Of a stretch of 64,000 nucleotides of DNA, positions 61,101-64,000 are shown in pieces; position 1 is the stretch's first letter; every line of letters begins with the position of its first letter. Source of the DNA: Roseimicrobium gellanilyticum (GTDB taxonomy: Bacteria; Verrucomicrobiota; Verrucomicrobiia; Verrucomicrobiales; Verrucomicrobiaceae); NCBI RefSeq assembly GCF_003315205.1, contig NZ_QNRR01000012.1:124001-188000 (forward strand), given 5' to 3'. A program made the translations under genes and the position numbers. Under the pieces are notes generated by a model. It had not been told where the DNA came from. It worked only from the letters and a program-made list of their open reading frames with translations, and ran no database searches.

Positions 61101-64000
61101 TGAGCGTCGTGCCGGCGACCAGGGTGGTGCCGCCGCTGTAGGTGCTGTTGCCGGAGAGTGTCACGGCACCTCCGGTCTTGTTTGCCACGAGAGCGACATT
61201 GCCTCCGCCCGAACCATTCGCGATGACACCGCTAAGGTTTGTCGAACCACTGCCAGATCCGCCGAGGGTCAGGGTGAATGTTCCGGATGCCGCGAGTCCA
61301 GTCACGTTGCTGCCCACGGTCAGGGCGTTGCTGGAGTTGTTGTTCCAGGGCTGGCTGGCTCCCAGCATGACGGTCGTCGCGGTGATGGAAAGAGCACCCG
61401 CGCCGGACTGCTGGTTGATGCCGCCAGCACCCGCAAGGGTCAGGCTGTTGCCGCCGGCGATTCCCACACTGCTGGTGGATGAAACCGTCAGGCTCTTGAT
61501 GCTTGTGTCCGCACCGAGAGCAGTGTTCAGGTTCGCAGCGCCATTCGCGGCAAAGAAGACATCCGTTGCCGCCTGCGGAAGTGCGCCGGCGTCCGTTCCG
61601 CCGGATTGAGAGGAGTCCCAGTTGGTGTTGCCGGAGTTGTTTGTATTCCACAGAGCGTTCACATCCCCCTTCCAGTAGGCACTCAGCGGAGCCGAGGTCG
61701 AGAGAGTTACCGCGAGCGTGTCCCCCGTGAGAATGGAGAGACTCAAGTTGAATCCGCCCAAGGTGGAGACGGACGAGGTGAAGTTGCTGAGGCTGATGCC
61801 CGCCGCACCGGTAATCAAATTGTAGGTGCCTGCCACGGCGCCGATATCCGCAAAGTTCAGCGTGGTGACGCCGCTCACGTTCAATACGCCACTTGTCAGG
61901 GCGAGAAGATCCGCCGCACTGCCAAGATCAAAGCCCAAGGTAGATGCTCCATTGATGGTCAGTCCCGAAGCCAGCGTCAGGGTGCCCGCTGCGCCATTCT
62001 GCATGTTGAGAAATGAGCCGCTGTCGAGTGTGAGCAATCCAGCGATGGTGCCGGTGCCAGCCATCGTCGCCCCGGAGGAAACAGTGGCTGTTCCCGCCAG
62101 TCCAGAGATTGAGAGCGTGCCGCCGCTTACGTTGGTGCCGCCTGTGTAGAGTGTGGGCGCGCCGAGAGCCAGCGTGCCGGTGCCGGACTTAATCAGGCCA
62201 CCGGTGTTGCTAGCGGCGAGTGCTGCGGCATAGGACACACTCTGGCCATTGGTGTCGATCCTGATGGCACTCGTGCTGTTGATGATCTTCGCGGAGTAGT
62301 CGACGGCGTTGTTGATGCCATGCTGCAGTGTGCCTCCCGTGAAGGTGATGTTACCACCTCCTCCAAGTGCTCCGGCACTATCCAGATGGAGCGTGCCCGC
62401 ATTGATGGTGGTGACGCCTGTGTAGGTATTCACTCCAGAAAGCGACATGGTGCCCGCCCCTGTCTTGGTGATGCCGACTGCGGCGTTCTGCGTGATGGCG
62501 GCATAAACGAGCAGGTCGGTGGCCGCCGCGCCGTCCTCCACAGTAAAGACGACGCTGGTGTTTCCGTTGTCGTTACGGAGATGCAGGCGACCCGCAATGG
62601 TCGATGTGGCAGCGCTGGCGAAGGAATTCACCGCATCAGACTGCCCAGCCATCTTACCCAGCACCCAATAGCTGGTGGCGGCGGCGCTGCTGAGGCCTCC
62701 GTTGGATGTCATAGTAGCGCCGGTCAGGTTGTACGTGGTGTTGAATCCCTGGTCACCCGCAGCCGTGGTTTCGAGCGTGCCGCCGAGGTTATTGACTGTC
62801 GTAATGCCAAGGCCGATGTTGTATCCAAAGGCATTCACTGTGGTGGCTTGCACCAGGGCTCCTGAATTGATGGTGAGTGCTCCGCGAACCGTTCCAGTCC
62901 CGTTGTTTGCTCCCGCCAACACCAGGGTTCCGGCGTTGACGATCGTACCACCGGTGTAGGTGCTCTGGCCGGTGAGCGTCAGGGAACCAGCGCCGTTTTT
63001 CGCAAGGCCACCGCTCGTGTTTGCCGCGGTGGTGATGGCGTCGGTGCTGACAGAGGTGGTGGCATAGCCTCCGCCGCTGAGCGTGACTGTCGTGGGCGCT
63101 ACGGTGTAAACACCAGGGTTGGTAATGGTGATACCCGCGAGATTGCCGCTGGCATCAATGGTAGCTACCGCCGTGGCACCGGAGCCGGTGCCGCCGCTGA
63201 TGGTCACCAGCGGAGCGGTGGTGTATCCAGTCGTGGTGAAGCCGGTTCCAGCCAGAGAAATGGACGAGACACCGGAATCCGTGGGCGCGAGTAGTGCCTG
63301 CCCGATGGTGATCGTCTGGCCGTTGGTATCAATGTTCGCGCCTTCACTGTACACATAGGCGTTGGTGAGGCCAGTCATGAAGGCGGTGGCAGCTCCGGTG
63401 CTCGCCTTCAGGATACCTCCGTGGAAATTGAAAGTAGCGGTGCCAGATCCTTTACGTACCCGCATCGCATCAATGGTGCCTCCACCCGCTCCTATCGCTC
63501 CCAGGTTGACGATGCCGGTGCCTGCCGCAGTGCCAAGGTTTCCACCAATGGTCAGGCCGGCGGAACTTGCACTCCCCCCCAGAGTGGCCAGGCCCGTGCC
63601 GGAGACGTTCAGGATGCCGAGGCCGTTTTCACCGACGAAGATGCCGCTGGCAGTGCCAACGGTCTGCGTGTTCGTGAAGCTGCCCGCCGTGATGTTCATC
63701 ACACCGGTGGTGTTGGCCGTGGCACCCAAGGTGGCTCCGAAGTTGCCAATGGTGCCGATGGAAACCGCACCGCCGTTGATGTTCCAGATGCCGGTGGCGC
63801 CGACGGTGGTGATGCCGCTCACAAGGTATCCGCCAATCGTGACGGTCCCGCCGCTGATATTCGCCACCCCGAAGCCAGCCCGCCCAACCCAGATCTCCCG
63901 AAGTGTGGCGGTGCCCCCCGTGGTGATGGAGCCGGACGTCATGTCCAGGATGGCCGTGCCCCCCGTGGTGTTGCCCACCACGAACGCCGCATTTCCCGTG
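58117..64000 (-). CDS. giant autotransporter-type beta-strand repeat protein with PEP-CTERM (5' end outside window)
   Basis: At least 1960 residues; the frame is still open at the right edge, so the N-terminus and signal peptide are missing. It is Gly/Thr/Asn/Ala-rich with many copies of the autotransporter-associated beta-strand repeat, for example NTYTGTTTISAGTLQVGTGG, STYTGGTIVNAGTLVLAG, AANTYTGATTVNDGILRLGK, typically 30-60 residues apart, forming a long beta-helix. The C-terminus VVPEPDRALLLLGGLALLVL followed by RRRRP is a PEP-CTERM signal: PEP, transmembrane helix, basic tail. Such tails are cut by exosortase. It is an adhesin-like or matrix protein for the surface, directly upstream of the Verru_Chthon cassette, which may export it. 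Confidence 0.92.
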   Translation of the reverse strand, partial: TGNAAFVVGNTTGGTAILDMTSGSITTGGTATLREIWVGRAGFGVANISGGTVTIGGYLVSGITTVGATGIWNINGGAVSIGTIGNFGATLGATANTTGVMNITAGSFTNTQTVGTASGIFVGENGLGILNVSGTGLATLGGSASSAGLTIGGNLGTAAGTGIVNLGAIGAGGGTIDAMRVRKGSGTATFNFHGGILKASTGAATAFMTGLTNAYVYSEGANIDTNGQTITIGQALLAPTDSGVSSISLAGTGFTTTGYTTAPLVTISGGTGSGATAVATIDASGNLAGITITNPGVYTVAPTTVTLSGGGYATTSVSTDAITTAANTSGGLAKNGAGSLTLTGQSTYTGGTIVNAGTLVLAGANNGTGTVRGALTINSGALVQATTVNAFGYNIGLGITTVNNLGGTLETTAAGDQGFNTTYNLTGATMTSNGGLSSAAATSYWVLGKMAGQSDAVNSFASAATSTIAGRLHLRNDNGNTSVVFTVEDGAAATDLLVYAAITQNAAVGITKTGAGTMSLSGVNTYTGVTTINAGTLHLDSAGALGGGGNITFTGGTLQHGINNAVDYSAKIINSTSAIRIDTNGQSVSYAAALAASNTGGLIKSGTGTLALGAPTLYTGGTNVSGGTLSISGLAGTATVSSGATMAGTGTIAGLLTLDSGSFLNMQNGAAGTLTLASGLTINGASTLGFDLGSAADLLALTSGVLNVSGVTTLNFADIGAVAGTYNLITGAAGISLSNFTSSVSTLGGFNLSLSILTGDTLAVTLSTSAPLSAYWKGDVNALWNTNNSGNTNWDSSQSGGTDAGALPQAATDVFFAANGAANLNTALGADTSIKSLTVSSTSSVGIAGGNSLTLAGAGGINQQSGAGALSITATTVMLGASQPWNNNSSNALTVGSNVTGLAASGTFTLTLGGSGSGSTNLSGVIANGSGGGNVALVANKTGGAVTLSGNSTYSGGTTLVAGTTLNLNNGGTSSSNSAIGTGTFLINGGTIDNTSGSALTLATNNVQEWNGDFTFTGSNALNLGTGTVNLGGNRILTITASTLTVGGDIRAGGGAFGITKTGAGTLVFSGTAANTYTGATTVNDGILRLGKTAGVNAIASTTLTIGDGVGSADTVQLLAANQIVDTTDVTIASSGIFDLNGNEETFDGLAATTATALVDNTAAIAATLAIGANNATTTFAGIIQNSGGGALSLTKLGTGVQTLTGSNTYTGTTTISAGTLQVGTGGTTGTLGTGNVTNNGTLTFNRSDAISFSSIISGTGALIKTGGGMLTLSGLNTYTGTTTVSAGTLLLTGAINAANTANVGQATVGNTANVNAVLSIEGGTLNASKNTSPSIAVGSVANSRGFVKMTSGTITTGSEFHLGRGTGAFAAMSLIDGSVTSASWFVVGFNNDRAILNQSGGNILLNSNRMTIGAGGSGSIGVYNASGTGTFTATSGSGGMHVGENGLGTLNVSGSASVNLATNGLTLGQLASGNGTVNLLGGTITTNRVNKGAGTGTFNFNGGTLKANATNATFMTGLTNAYVHAGGAKIDSGGSDITVSQALQAPSGSGVSSIAVIDGGSGYVDTPVVVLSGGSGSGATAIATVVNGVVTGFVITNPGTGYADGDVLTVTLHGGGATTAAMAGTISLAANTSGGLTKVGAGVLTFSGTSTYTGGTTVNEGTLALGHVTDTLVDSGAVTVNGGTLDVGVNSDTVGTVMLMSGTITGTTGVLTGSSYAVQSGTVSGTLGGSGALTKTTSGTVAITSANTYAGGTSVNAGTLRANNTAGSATGSGNVVVVSGGRLGGTGTVGLITSTQNITVNSGGVLEVGSPGDITAENLSVATSGAGTISLLGTLDFDIYDNLGGENSAESNDQLLLFSDTSIVLSGTLKVTDTTTFSATDWAAGDKWQLLDWSGVTEATKFTGGFTTLDLPSLDSGLSWITSTDASGFYIAVAVVPEPDRALLLLGGLALLVLRRRRP

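Noticed and set aside
58996-61482. Plus-strand frame of 828 codons opposite the giant repeat gene.
   Set aside because: It is Gly/Ala/Arg/His-rich antisense to repetitive Gly/Thr codons, with no domain, while the minus-strand frame has clear beta-strand repeats and a sorting signal.

Overview
The window looks like chromosomal DNA of a member of the Verrucomicrobia, probably Verrucomicrobiales. The strongest evidence is the block at 51.7-64.0 kb. It has the four-gene pseudopilin-like set known as the Verru_Chthon cassette (proteins A-D), next to a giant autotransporter-type beta-strand repeat protein with a PEP-CTERM sorting tail. A WD-repeat Ser/Thr kinase paired with a sigma-70-like factor, and many small exported proteins, fit this phylum too. 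I saw no rRNA or tRNA gene.

Layout. 0-8 kb (minus): end of a signalling operon (kinase, sigma-like factor, partial third gene) and three exported proteins. 8.2-15 kb: a KptA-Nudix fusion, a LuxR-type regulator, and small exported or membrane proteins including a C39-like peptidase and a WG-repeat protein. 15.3-27.1 kb: a type I-G (formerly I-U) CRISPR-Cas locus. csb1-csb2-cas3-large subunit-(pRiA4b ORF3-like)-cas4/cas1-cas2 all read leftward into a leader and an array of 21 identical repeats. A WYL regulator lies upstream. 29-35.6 kb: a probable defence island (patatin-like lipase, SLOG-domain protein, membrane protein) surrounded by remnants of an IS5-type and an IS630-type transposase, an integrase, a DUF2383 gene and an efflux adaptor, plus twelve copies of an 8-bp tandem repeat.

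35.6-51.6 kb looks like one physiological module. It has three DJ-1/PfpI proteins, ABM-domain proteins, a zinc alcohol dehydrogenase, an old-yellow-enzyme flavoprotein, an aldehyde dehydrogenase, an alpha/beta hydrolase, a GlcG/HbpS-like protein, two paralogous membrane histidine kinases and three response regulators, one an NtrC-type activator. Four promoters here share a GG-N10-G[AC] element resembling a sigma-54 -24/-12 site. Each has a TTCGT-centred dyad starting exactly 101 nt upstream. I infer a sigma-54/NtrC-type regulon for reactive aldehydes or electrophiles, and consider this the most interesting pattern in the window.

Several genes (cas4/cas1, the WYL regulator, the first DJ-1/ABM gene, the DUF2383 relic) are broken by one-base shifts at or beside G tracts. 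This could be real decay or homopolymer error in the assembly, and it matters for judging whether the CRISPR adaptation module works.
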